Assembly (NCBI RefSeq): GCF_000372725.1
Contig: NW_005200333.1
Location: 332,182 to 396,181 of the forward strand
DNA: 64,000 bases
Direction: 5' to 3'
Source: Emiliania huxleyi CCMP1516
Taxonomy: Eukaryota > Haptophyta > Isochrysidales > Noelaerhabdaceae
Shown here piece after piece: positions 53,826 through 63,620 of this stretch. The stretch's first letter is position 1; every line of letters starts with the position of its first letter. Below the pieces are notes generated by a model. It ran no database searches and had not been told where the DNA came from. It was given only the letters and a program-made list of their open reading frames with translations. A program made the position numbers and the translations under genes.

Positions 53826-54459
53826 CCCTCCAACGGCCGGAACAACGCCTACAGAATCAGGCTTGGCAACCTTGCTTTCACGACCGTGAAATCAAGTACG
53901 TATTGCAAGAACGTGGGCGGAAATGCCCCCAGCCCACACGCCCTTGCTGACGACACGCCAGCGCCCCTCGCGTACGTGCGCCTCAGCTCAACCACGGACG
54001 TACTTCGACACTACGTACGTACTGTCAAAACAGGGACGTACATACATGCAAGTACGACCTTACGCCTCAAATTTTCTCTTCGGCTCGCTCCGCTCGCTTC
54101 TGTGCGCAAGAGCCGGTCCTCGCGCCGGATGTCGGCGGCTCCTGGCCCTATCCTGGCCCTAATCTACGCAGAGAACCCAGCCGGGGCGGCCGCCGTAGCC
54201 CTCGGCCCAAACGTATCCCTGGCCGTTCACCAGCGGCGCGTTCTCGGCCGCGACCTCCTCGGTCATACCTTCGGTGTCGCAGTGGTCGGTCGTGGTCCCA
54301 CCGTCGGTCGTCATGCTTGTTAAGCACTTGTTAAGATGTACACAAACAGCGCACCCACGGCGCACCCACCCCACCCTTCCATTGGGGACCTGGAGAGGGC
54401 CCCCCCCCCCCCCCCCCACCCACCCACACACAACCACCCGCCGCCGCCGCCGCAGCGCT
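53826..54459. other. Intergenic region
   Basis: It has several tacgtac strings (53895-54050) and a run of about 20 C near 54398-54417. A possible small minus-strand frame near 54160-54310 is not convincing. Confidence 0.45.
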
Positions 54460-55041
54460 TCAGACCTCAGCCGCGTTATTGGCGTCGTCGAACTCCTTTG
54501 GGTGCTTGTTCCTGAAGTGCCTACGAGACCGCACGAGGTCAGAGGAGTTGGGGGACGTCTCAAACAGGCAATCTGGAAAGGGGTGTGTGTGGGGCCGTCG
54601 GCTGGCAGGGGGTTTGCGCACGAGCTCCAAATGTTGCCGTTGTCGGGGAAGGTGAGGATCTTGCCGCACGGGACCACCGTTCCGCGTGGTCCAGCCGTCG
54701 GGCAAAGGCAGCGCCACTGCTTCGTACCACCGCCCCCTTTTGGCAGACGCCAAAGGACCACATCTTGCCGGGCGCAGAACCCTTGGGCATCGTGGGTGCG
54801 ATGTAGTCGTCGGTCTTGCAGCGGGAGGCGGCCCACTGCTCTGCAGTGCAGCCTTTCCACTCCGGCCGGGACTGCTTCCACGGCTGGTACGACGGCATTG
54901 CCACCTCGGGGCCGGACGCAGCCGCCTGCGGCGGCGCCGGCGCGCCCGCGGGTAGTGCCGCTGTCCGCAGCCGTCTGCCGCCTCGCCCGCGCCGGCGGCC
55001 GCGGGCGCCGCTGCATCGGCGGGCGGAAAGTACGCGTGCAT
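54460..55041 (-). CDS. BED-type zinc finger protein (multi-exon, one apparent indel)
   Basis: Exon 1 (54979-55041) MHAYFPPADAAAPAAAGAGEA joins across a 53-nt GC-AG intron to AAASGPEVAMPSYQPWKQSR, PEWKGCTAEQWAASRCK and MWSFGVCQKGG. It continues, one base out of frame, as TKQWRCLCPTAGPRGTVVPC then GKILTFPDNGNIWSS. The last exon (54460-54520) gives HFRNKHPKEFDDANNAAEV. The Cys pair plus HxxxxH spaced as in BED fingers suggests DNA binding, common in domesticated transposases. The frame change falls in a run of five G and four A (54733-54741 on the plus strand), a likely sequencing indel. Function inferred. Confidence 0.55.
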   Translation of the reverse strand: MHAYFPPADAAAPAAAGAGEAADGCGQRHYPRARRRRRRRLRPAPRWQCRRTSRGSSPGRSGKAALQSSGPPPAARPTTTSHPRCPRVLRPARCGPLASAKRGRWYEAVALPLPDGWTTRNGGPVRQDPHLPRQRQHLELVRKPPASRRPHTHPFPDCLFETSPNSSDLVRSRRHFRNKHPKEFDDANNAAEV

Positions 55042-55387
55042 GGTGCAGCGCCGCTGGCGACGGCGAAGGAGGCGGAGCGTGTCTAGTGTCTTTGCCACAG
55101 CCAATAAGAACGTGCGAGTACGGTCTTGTTTTGGGCAAAACAAGAACGTGATTGCATCACTCGCTAAGGACGTGAAAACAAGGCCTTCCCCAGGGTAAGT
55201 ACGTACGTATTTCTGAAAATTTTCTTCGCGCGCTTACGCGCGCGACTAGTTCACGCCCTACGGGCGTGTGGCCTGCGGCCACTAAGGTTGCCAAGCTCTG
55301 TACAGAATCAGCGAAAAAGCTACCATCACCGTTACCGGTATACTCGTAGTTGTTCCAGCCAATATAATCGTTCCGGCCGATTCGGCA

Positions 55388-55780
55388 TACTGTTTTTGCT
55401 TGGGGCGGACAGCATGCCGGGGTAGGTAGGGTAGGTCTGGGCCCTCCCGTCGGGTTTTTCCCTCTCTTCACGCCGGAATTTTCTCCAAAAAAAGAAATTT
55501 TCGGCGAAAATCACGACGTCAACCCTCCCCAAGTGGGTGATCTGGTGCTTGTAGGGCTTGATAGTGGCCTGCCATGTCACAGGAAGGACTGTGATTGCAG
55601 GAGAGTACCACCAGCCATCACTTTAGTTGGTATAGTACCCCACCTTCACCCATACCGTGATTTCTTTTTTAGTTTCCCATAAGTAGGGTAGGTAGGTAGG
55701 TAGGTAGGTAGGGGCACCGCAGGGGCCGGTCAGGTTTTTGCAGAATTTCATCATGCTGTCCGCCCCAAGCAAAAACAGTA
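55388..55780. mobile_element. Foldback element with 29-bp perfect inverted repeats
   Basis: 55388-55416 and 55752-55780 are exact reverse complements (tactgtttttgcttggggcg...). The 335-bp interior holds two related blocks of ggtaggtaggg followed by gggcc and gtttttcc-like strings, and no ORF. It resembles a MITE. The boundaries are taken from the repeats; no target duplication was verified. Confidence 0.55.
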
Positions 55781-56035
55781 CACACCTGGATTCGGGGCAC
55801 TTTTGAATAGGATTCTGACCAGGTCTGGTTGGTATTGCTAAAAATCTCTCTCTGATTCTGGCCTGTTTCCGCATGCTTTCCGCAAGAGAGGGCAAGGGAC
55901 CGGGCGCTGGCATACCAGGGGGGGCAGGGTGGTGGGCGGCGACCGCCGCATACCGTCCTACAGCGGGGACTATCCTATCTGGGCCCTCGGGGCCGACGCG
56001 AAACCCGGGGTACCCCGGGCCCCCGCGACCTCCCT

Positions 56036-56491
56036 GCGAGCGAGTTCTTTACCAAGTTGCAACCCTTGTTCCGCACTCGGCTGTGAACGCTGCTGTTTGC
56101 CGCCGGTTTTGAGCAGCACCCCGTCCCCATCCAGGTTGTTGGTTGCTGCCCCAGGTCCCGCACTATGTAGGTGCACTGCTTCAGCAGCGTGCACCTACCT
56201 CGATCGACGATCCTGGTCGCTGGTGTCGGTTGCGCAACCTTTTGCCGACCTCCGAGCCCAGATAGCGCGCCGTGTCTGATCCTCGTCGGCATCTGCTTCC
56301 GGGCCTGGCGGCCCGCCACAAGGACTTAGGTGAGAAGTGCCCGCCGAAACATCGGAACGACGCTGCTCCGCTCGACTTGGTTGGTTGCTGGCAGCACCCC
56401 AGCACCGGGGGGTCCTGAGAGCTGTTGGTTGGTGCTCTGTTCACAGCACATTGCGGAACAAGGGTTGCAACCTGGTAAAGAACTCGCTCGC
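56036..56491. mobile_element. Foldback element with 53-bp inverted repeats
   Basis: 56036-56088 and 56439-56491 are inverted copies with few mismatches (gcgagcgagttctttacca, cccttgttccgca). Inside, ttggttgctg recurs near 56139 and 56380. No coding region. It abuts the amidohydrolase gene and could carry its promoter. The 55144-55387 and 55781-56035 stretches hold only short repeats such as (ggta)n near 55687. Confidence 0.55.
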
Positions 56492-56523
56492 TGGGCGCTT
56501 GCTGCCCCTCGCCGGCGACCAGC

Positions 56524-57939
56524 ATGCGAGCGCTTGCTATCGCAACTTCAGTGACGCTCGCCGCTGCAATGGAGTGCCTGAAGAGCGAGGAGCCGATGCA
56601 GCTCACGTTTAAGATGCCGTTTGTCAACCGCAGTGACCTGCAACCGCGCGTGCCACCGAGCCGGTGCACGGTGCTCCACAATGGTGTTGTGTGGTCCGGC
56701 GAGGCGGACGAGGCGCATACGTCGAGACGGGCCTTCCGCGGCGCGTTGGTACTCCGAGGCAACCGCATCGCCGCCGTTATCGAGGCGGGTGAGGCGCTGC
56801 CGACCGAGATTGACGGGACTGCGTGTGCTGCTGTCGATCTGCACGGGCGGGCGGTCATCCCCGGAATGGTCGAGGGTCATGCGCACACGGGTTTCGAGGA
56901 TATCGCAGCGATGACCGATCCGGGCGACACGCCTCCGGAGGAGGGTGTACTCATCGGCCTGTTGAATGCAGGCCGGTTGCTCGAAGCTGGCTTCACATCG
57001 GCCTTCTCAGCAGCGGGCGTGCGGCCGCGGCAGGACCCCGTCACGCGCAACTGGATCAACGCGGGCCGGGCGCCAGGGCCGCGGCTGCTGGCGGCGTCGC
57101 CCGAGATCACCGCGACGGGCAACCTCGGCGACGGCTCGGTGATGCACCAGCATCGCGACTCTTTTGGACTCGTGGCCGACGGCGCCGATGAGGTGAGGGC
57201 GGCGGTGCGTCGCTGCCTGCGGGAGGGCGCCGACACGATCAAGATCAACATCGGCGGCGACCTCGTGCCGATCTCGAAGCTCAGCGAGGAGCGTGACGAC
57301 ATGCTTCCTGCGTACAGCGAAGCCGAGGTACGCGCGGCGGTCGAGGAGGCGCACATGCGACAGAAGCGCGTCGCGGCGCACTGCCGCGGCTCAGCAGACG
57401 TGCGGATGGCTCTCGCCGTGGGTGTGGACGTGATCTATCATCTGGATTTTGTCCACAAGGACTCGGCGCTGCTCGATGCCCTCGCGGCCGCGCGCGACCA
57501 CATCTTTGTCGGCCCCGCCGTCGGCCTCATGGCTGCCCTCGCGCCGAGTCTGCCCGACGTCCAGCTGCTCCTCGACGCGCAGGCCAAGACCTTCTCGGCT
57601 CTGCGGACTCGCGGCTTGCGCGTCGTCCTCGGCGGCGATTACGGCTTCCGCGTGACCCCGCAGGGCACCAACGCCAACGACCTCCTCCTCTTCCAGCGGC
57701 ACTTTGGCTACTCGCCCGAAGAGGCGCTCGTCGCCGCCACGCGACACGGCGGCGCGCTCATGCGCCTGCCTGTCGGCCAGCTGCGCCCCGGCTGGCTCGC
57801 CGACCTCCTCGTGGTCGAGGGGCGGCCGTGGGAGGACTCCACGCCCCTCCTCGCAAACCTCACGGACGACGGCAGTGTCTCCACTCCTCGCATCGCCGCC
57901 ATCATGCAGGACGGGCATTTCGTGCGCAATCAGCTGTGA
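56524..57939 (+). CDS. Amidohydrolase-superfamily metal-dependent hydrolase, 471 aa, intronless
   Basis: The TIM-barrel amidohydrolase pattern is complete: VIPGMVEGHAHTG with the HxH metal pair, IKINIGGD with the bridging Lys, VAAHCRGSAD (His), VIYHLDFVHK (His) and VVLGGDYGF (catalytic Asp). A C-terminal beta part (GWLADLLVVEGRP) completes the small sandwich. Spacing suits the imidazolonepropionase/prolidase-like branch, which hydrolyses cyclic amides or dipeptides. The substrate is unknown. No introns and a compact bacterial-like layout contrast with intron-rich neighbours, so lateral acquisition is possible. An ATG at 56524 is used; the first 45 residues are poorly conserved and a later Met (56569) could serve. 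Confidence 0.85.
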   Translation: MRALAIATSVTLAAAMECLKSEEPMQLTFKMPFVNRSDLQPRVPPSRCTVLHNGVVWSGEADEAHTSRRAFRGALVLRGNRIAAVIEAGEALPTEIDGTACAAVDLHGRAVIPGMVEGHAHTGFEDIAAMTDPGDTPPEEGVLIGLLNAGRLLEAGFTSAFSAAGVRPRQDPVTRNWINAGRAPGPRLLAASPEITATGNLGDGSVMHQHRDSFGLVADGADEVRAAVRRCLREGADTIKINIGGDLVPISKLSEERDDMLPAYSEAEVRAAVEEAHMRQKRVAAHCRGSADVRMALAVGVDVIYHLDFVHKDSALLDALAAARDHIFVGPAVGLMAALAPSLPDVQLLLDAQAKTFSALRTRGLRVVLGGDYGFRVTPQGTNANDLLLFQRHFGYSPEEALVAATRHGGALMRLPVGQLRPGWLADLLVVEGRPWEDSTPLLANLTDDGSVSTPRIAAIMQDGHFVRNQL

Positions 57940-59544
57940 AATGGTCAGAGAAGCGAGACGAGAGAACACTGAAAAACAGAGTCAGAGAACACAGAGATCA
58001 GGACGCGGGACGCGCGGTACGGCTTTAACCCTTTCCCCCCCCCCCGGGGAATGCCGTCCCGCGGCCCTGATGGACCCATCGGGCGTGGAGGGCGCCAGGG
58101 GGGTCGCCTGGTCTCCTGGCCATGGCAGACCCAGCCGGTGAATGGTGGACTGAGTTTGTCCCCGTTCAAGCTTCCCATCGGCTTCAGCGGCAAATGAGCC
58201 CTTCCATATGGCCAATGGCCTGTGTGAAGCCTCTCAGGACGGCTACGATGCCTTTCTGGCTCACACGGAGGCTGCTCTGGCGAGTCGAGCTCTTCGGCGC
58301 GCGCGACGCCGGACCTGATGTCGCTCGGCCGCGGGACGTCGCGCGACCGATCCGAGTGCTCCGGCATGACCGCGGTAGCTGCCGCGAACGCACCCGGGTC
58401 CCCCGACGTGCTTCCGCGCGCGTCACCCTCCGCTCCTGCCTGCTCAGACGTCCACGAGGCGCTTTTGAGGAGAGCATCTCCAGGCATGTGAGGGAGTGAG
58501 TCAGCGTCCTTGACCTGGCCAACCGCGGCCATGGGAGCGAGGTATGGATGCCCACTACGCGTGTGGCAAGTGTGGGCGCCTGCCCTTGCCGCACACGCGC
58601 GTCGTTTGCGTCGCCGTCCATAGGTCGCCGTACGGGTCACTCGGGACCATGCTCTGGGGCGTCTGTCCAGCCGTGTGGGACCGGCCGAACGTCGAGCCCG
58701 CGGTCCTACGGGACGGTATTCGTTCGGTACTATCCACCCGCGGCTGGGGTAGGCGGGGGACCGGCCGGCGGCGACCTAAAGGGCATCTACAAGTTCACCG
58801 GGGAATGCCGTCCACCGCGCTCGTCGCTCGTCGCGACCGTCGCTCGCTCCGTGAGCGCGTGTAGGCGATCGCCGCATGACGCCGCTTGGCGGAGCCGTCG
58901 AGCGTGATGTAGGCTCCAAGCCATGTGAGCGGTAAGGGTCGATATAGATACAGGTCTCATCATGACGTTGACCACAGCGCGAGTTGGCGATCGCTACTGT
59001 TAGTACTTCCCGTGTTATGGCCCTGCGACCGCGCACCCCCCAGGGGGTCAGGGCTCTCTTGCCCGTAGCCCGATGCCGATCGTCCGGCCCGCTGGGTGCG
59101 CTTCTTAGCTCCCCGGCCCCGGTTGTGAGGTTGCTATCCGCACTCCAAGTGCTCCAAGTTCACGGGGAAGCTTGATGAGTTCAGAGTACCTGGGTAGAAG
59201 GCAGAGAAGCGGCCGTTCACGCGAGTTACATCAGATACATCGGAGAGGGGCTTGTGATGCCCGAATAAGTTCACGCAAAATACGAGCACACGCACCCAGA
59301 CAGTAGAAAGAGAAGAGCTCTAACTCTGCAAAAATGCAGAGAAACGGGTAAATACTAAATAGAGTAAGGCGCCTTGCAAAAGGCATCGGCATCATTGCGC
59401 CGCACACCCACCGGCGTGCGTTCGTCCGTGAAGACCATGCGGATCTATCCAGCTCGCCCTCCGGAGCTCCGGACAGGCTGGTACCCGCGATGGCTCGCTA
59501 TGTCCGCCGTCGCCTGGTTGAACCCCACAGTCCTCGTACTCCAC

Positions 59545-59547
<3 letters not shown>
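57940..59547. other. Intergenic region
   Basis: Long open frames on both strands lack recognisable motifs. ggggaatgccgtcc occurs twice (about 58047 and 58800). 59011-59070 is an inverted copy of repeat family D. No gene supported. Confidence 0.45.
59011..59070 (-). repeat. Dispersed repeat family D, locus 2
   Basis: Reverse complement of 41668-41717 (gttatggccctgcgaccgcg, caccccccaggg, gggctctct). Confidence 0.75.

Positions 59548-59636
<89 letters not shown>
59548..59636 (+). repeat. (CA)n microsatellite
   Basis: Pure CA, about 89 bp. The spacer from it to 60246 shows no gene. Confidence 0.95.
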
Positions 59637-59637
<1 letters not shown>

Positions 59638-60246
59638 GTAGCTGTCGGGCGAAACATCGTGGGAGATTTTGGAGGTTGAGGGGCTTCATCAAGGGAACAA
59701 GGCTTGATTGCAAACATCCTCGAAGCCCAGGGCCAACATCCGCCATCGAGCCTCGCGCCTCAGCACGGCCCCCTCCCGGACACGCGGAGGCGCCCTCGCG
59801 ACGACCCTCGCGCCACCCCCTCCTCACGAGCTGCCACCCTCGGCCTCGCCTCTTTTGGACGCCGGTGGCGAAGCGGCGAGAAAACCTAGGAGAAAACGTA
59901 TCGCCGCCCCGGTGTGGAGCGCTGGTCGGGGTGCCTCTGTCTGCTGAGATCGAGGAGAAATCGGGCTGCATCTTAGTTGGGGAGTAAGTTGGCAAAAAGA
60001 AGAACGAGGCGCGCAGACGTACAGCCTCCCCCACAAGCGAGGTCTCCCAAGCTGAGAGCCAGAGGGAAGAACACGGCACGGCGGCGCGGCAAGGTCAAAA
60101 TTTAAAAAAATAAAGAAACGCGCGGGGTAGCAAAAAGAAACAATGGCGCATCATCCACGGTCGGCGAGAGGGGTGCCGGCCGCCGCTTTGTCTGTAGACC
60201 CGCGGCCGAGCACACTCCGTCTCTTCTCGGCTTTGCTCCCTCCGCC

Positions 60247-63200
60247 ATGGGAAACTCCGCGTCGAGCCCCAAGGCCAAGGGGAACGCCTACAAGAGCAAG
60301 TCGGTTGCTAAGAAGAAGGCGGACGCCGGCCAGCGCGAGGCAGCCAAGGACAAGTCGATGCAGGAGTTTGTGGAGCGCATCTTCGAGGCGTCGGGCGCGC
60401 TGCGCTCGCTCGAGGCGGGCGAAACGCTAATCGAGCAGGGTGTCACCGCGGGCAAAATGTTCTTCATCAAGGAGGGCAGGGTCGACCTCGTGCTGAAGCG
60501 CGAAGGCGACACAGACGTGGAGCTCGCGACTCGCTCGACGGGCGACGTCCTCGGAGCGCGCCCCGCATTCGCGCGAGCCCGCCGCTGCCCGTCACCAATA
60601 TTTCTCGCCACCGCCAGCCCACGCCGCTGCATCCAGCGGCCCGCTCGCCGGCAAGCCGATCCCCTCGGCGTCCCTCACCGCCTTGGCCCTGACCTCCTCC
60701 TTCCTTGGGGCGCAGGCGAGCTGTCGCTGCTGCTGGGCCACCCGGCTGCAGCGACGGCGAAGGCTGCGACCACGCTCACCGTCCTCGAGGTCGACCAGCA
60801 GAAGCTGCTCAAGCTGCTGGCTGACGACAACCTGTCTGCCGGCCAGCTCTTCAAGGCGGCGGCTGGCCGAGGGCCGAGAGGGGGGGGGAGAAGGGGCGAG
60901 AGGAGGAGGAGGGAGAGGGGGCGGAGGGGCAGAGGCGCGGGTGGTGGTGGAGGCGGGGCAGCGGGGCAGACGCGAGAGCGGAGGAGCCGTGCGCCCCGCC
61001 CGCCCCTCCCCTCCACACACACACACACACGCCGCCCTCTTGTCGCTGCGGACGGCAGGTCGTCGCCACGTACCTCTCGGAGCGGATCTCGGAGCTGTCG
61101 GGCCGCATGCGCTCCGTCGTCACGAAGGGGCAGGCGCGCCGTCGCACACACGCACGCACACGCACACACACACACACACACACACGCACACACACACACA
61201 CACACGCGCACACACACACACACACGCCGCCGCCCCGCCGTCCACGCACCCCTGCCCGCAGCTGCTCGCCCGCCCCCCGCGCTCGCTCTCCGCTCACGCG
61301 TACGCCGCCAGTCGCCGCCGCCTGCTCAAGACAGCCTACCCTCGCCCGACTCTCGCTCGACCCTCCCGCTCGCCCGAACCCCCCCCCCCTCGCCCGAGAC
61401 CAGGCGCCCGGCAAGACCGCCTCGCTGCCGACGACCGACATCTCGCACGCCCGCGCCAAGTTCGGCCTCGCCTCCGACCAGCGCCTGATCGGCGTCTACC
61501 AGTGCTCTGTCCGCCGCGAGGCGCCTCTGCCGAGACTCTGCCCAGACACCTCCTAGACACTTCCCAGCCGGTGCCCAGACGCTGCCCAGACGCTGCCCAG
61601 ACGCTGCCCAGAAGACGCTTCCCAGAGCTATGTCCGCCGCGAAGCACCGCACGCCGCCACTAGCCCTTCACAACACCCCTCCATCCGCCGCCTTCGCCGA
61701 TGAACCTGCCACCCATCCTCGCCGCCGCCCCCGCCGCCGCCTCGCCGCCGCCCTCGCCGCCGCCCTCGCCGCCGCCTCGCGCCCGCCCCCGCGGCGCTCC
61801 TCCGACCGGCGGCGCACGCGGCGGGCAGGTGAATGCGGTCAAGGAGCAGCACGCACACTTCGGCGTGCTGTACATCTTCGACTCGACCCTCTGCTTCGAC
61901 CTCAAGATGTTCGCGTTCAACAAGCAAATGGTGATCGACAACGCGGACATCGTCTCGTTCCTGCGCTCGGAGCCGGCCGAGGGCAACGCGAACACGGTCG
62001 AGGTGCAGTCCAAGGGCCAGTCCGTCGAGCTGCAAATCAACGAAGACTTCGAGGAGGCTTGCCTGCTGATGGAGGCGCCGTACCAGCCGCCTCACCAGTC
62101 GCCTCCGCCCCCGCCTCCGCCAGCGCCTCTCCGCCTCCGCAGCACGCACGCCTTCCACACGCACGCCGAAGCCGCAGCCCCGACTCGCCAGCGCCCCCTC
62201 GCTCGCGCCGCCGCCGGCCGGCTCACTGGCGCCACCTCCGCCTCTGCCTCCGCCTCCCTGTGCAGGCCTGCCGCCTCAAGGCGAAGACGGGCGCGCTGGG
62301 CAAGTCCCGCTCACACCTGTCCGACGGCGCGTCTGGGCGCGCGGGCGAGGACGGGGAGGCGGTGTCGCTGGAGATGTTCCACGTCATGCTCGAGCCGATT
62401 ATCAAGGGGGACAAGTCGGAGCAGGACAGCGGGCAGAAGGAGGAGACTAATACTGATGAAAGACAGATCACATTTCATATTGTTGAACCCAGGACACGCT
62501 GCTGCACGAGCTCGACCTGCACCCGGAGGACTGGGACCACTTCCTCTCCGTCGCGAAGACGCTGCACTACAAGAAGGGCGCGACCCGCACCCGCGCCGCC
62601 CCGCCCCACTCTCGCCCCCGCCCCGCCCCGCCGCGCACCAGCCGCAGGCGGCACTCCAGCCACGCGCAGCGCTCCGCCCGCAGCCTTGCGGCCGGGCCTC
62701 ACCGGGCGTGCGGCACTGGCGAGTCCGTAGCTCAGCGAATCGGATTGCTCAGGCGAGTACGTGGTGCAGGAGGGGCAGGCCTCCGCCACGCTGTACCAGA
62801 TCCTCCGCGGCGCGCTGCGCGTCGAGCTGCCGCTGCCCTCTGGCTGTGAACAGCGTCTCCTCACACCCCTAGCTGTGAACAGGCGCGCTGCGCGTCGAGC
62901 TGCTGCTGCCCGACCAGGCGCAGGCGGTGGTGGTGGGCTACCGGCAGGCGAGAGCTAGCCGAGACATAGCGAGGTATAGCCGAGATACAGCGGTGGTGGT
63001 GGGCTACCGGCAGGCGAGAGCTAGCCGAGACATAGCGAGGTATAGCCGAGATACCGCGAGGCGGGGGGGGGGGGGTGCTGGGCGAGACGCGCCCGTGCCA
63101 CATCTCTGCTAGATCTCGGCTGCACGCCTGCACAGGCGGGGGAGATGCTCGGCGAGACGTCGCTGCTCAAGGAGGGGCGCGCCACCGCGTCGGTCGCGGC

Positions 63201-63620
63201 GGACCAGGACACGACCGTGGTCGCCATCGAGGGGCGGCGGCTCGAGCAGCTCTTCTCGACCCACCCGCGCCTCCCCTCGCGCTTCTTCTGCTTCCTGGCG
63301 ACCTACCAGGCCGAGCGGCTCTACAAGCTGACCCAGTCGTTTGCAGAGTCGCAGCAGCCGCAGGTGACAATCTCCGCCTCGCTCGCAATCTCGATTGAGG
63401 AGGTCATCAACAACCCCGCCTACTGCGGCGTGCTGCGCAAGTGCGTCCTCCCTCCTCCTCCAAGGCGGGCTCGATCACCGCACAGCTGGTCGAGATGAAC
63501 CTCAATGGCTGTAGGTACCTCCTCCGCTCCGAGGCCGACGCCGCCGCAGCATCCAACGAGGAGGAGCGCGCGCGCTTCCTCGGCTTGCTCACCCTGTTCG
63601 ACTTTTACGTCTACGCGCAG
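60247..63620 (+). CDS. Myristoylated cNMP-binding / GRAM-domain protein (10 or more exons, 3' end open)
   Basis: Exons 60247-60553, 60716-60861, 61059-61133, 61404-61520, 61829-62074, 62266 to about 62420, about 62492-62577, 62753-62809, 62883-62947, 63136-63430 and more. MGNSASS is an N-myristoylation signal. A first cyclic-nucleotide-binding fold follows (TLIEQGVTAGKMFFIKEGRV, GDVLGELSLLLGHPAAATAK). Next is a GRAM-like segment (LIGVYQCSVRR, FGVLYIFDSTLCFDLKMFAF), then a second CNB (YVVQEGQASATLYQILRGAL, GEMLGETSLLKEGRATASVA). The last part (SIEEVINNPAYCGVLRK) recalls the start of an RGS domain. A membrane-associated cAMP/cGMP or lipid sensor is inferred. Two junctions look like GA-AG introns. 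Confidence 0.75.
61141..61225 (+). repeat. Imperfect (CA)n with CG interruptions
   Basis: Lies in the 270-nt intron between exons 3 and 4 of the cNMP-binding gene. Confidence 0.9.
62921..63058 (+). repeat. Tandem duplication of about 67 bp across an exon end
   Basis: ggtggtggtgggctaccggc...tagccgagata occurs twice back to back. The first copy spans the end of exon 9 and its GC donor at 62948; the second lies wholly in the intron, so a second potential donor exists. Confidence 0.85.

Noticed and set aside
53895-54060. Possible regulatory array of acgtac motifs
   Set aside because: The strings are irregular and palindromic by nature; spacing shows no order, so only simple sequence is claimed.
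57945-58640. 231-codon minus-strand frame after the amidohydrolase
   Set aside because: Pro/Arg-rich with no motif or splice support.
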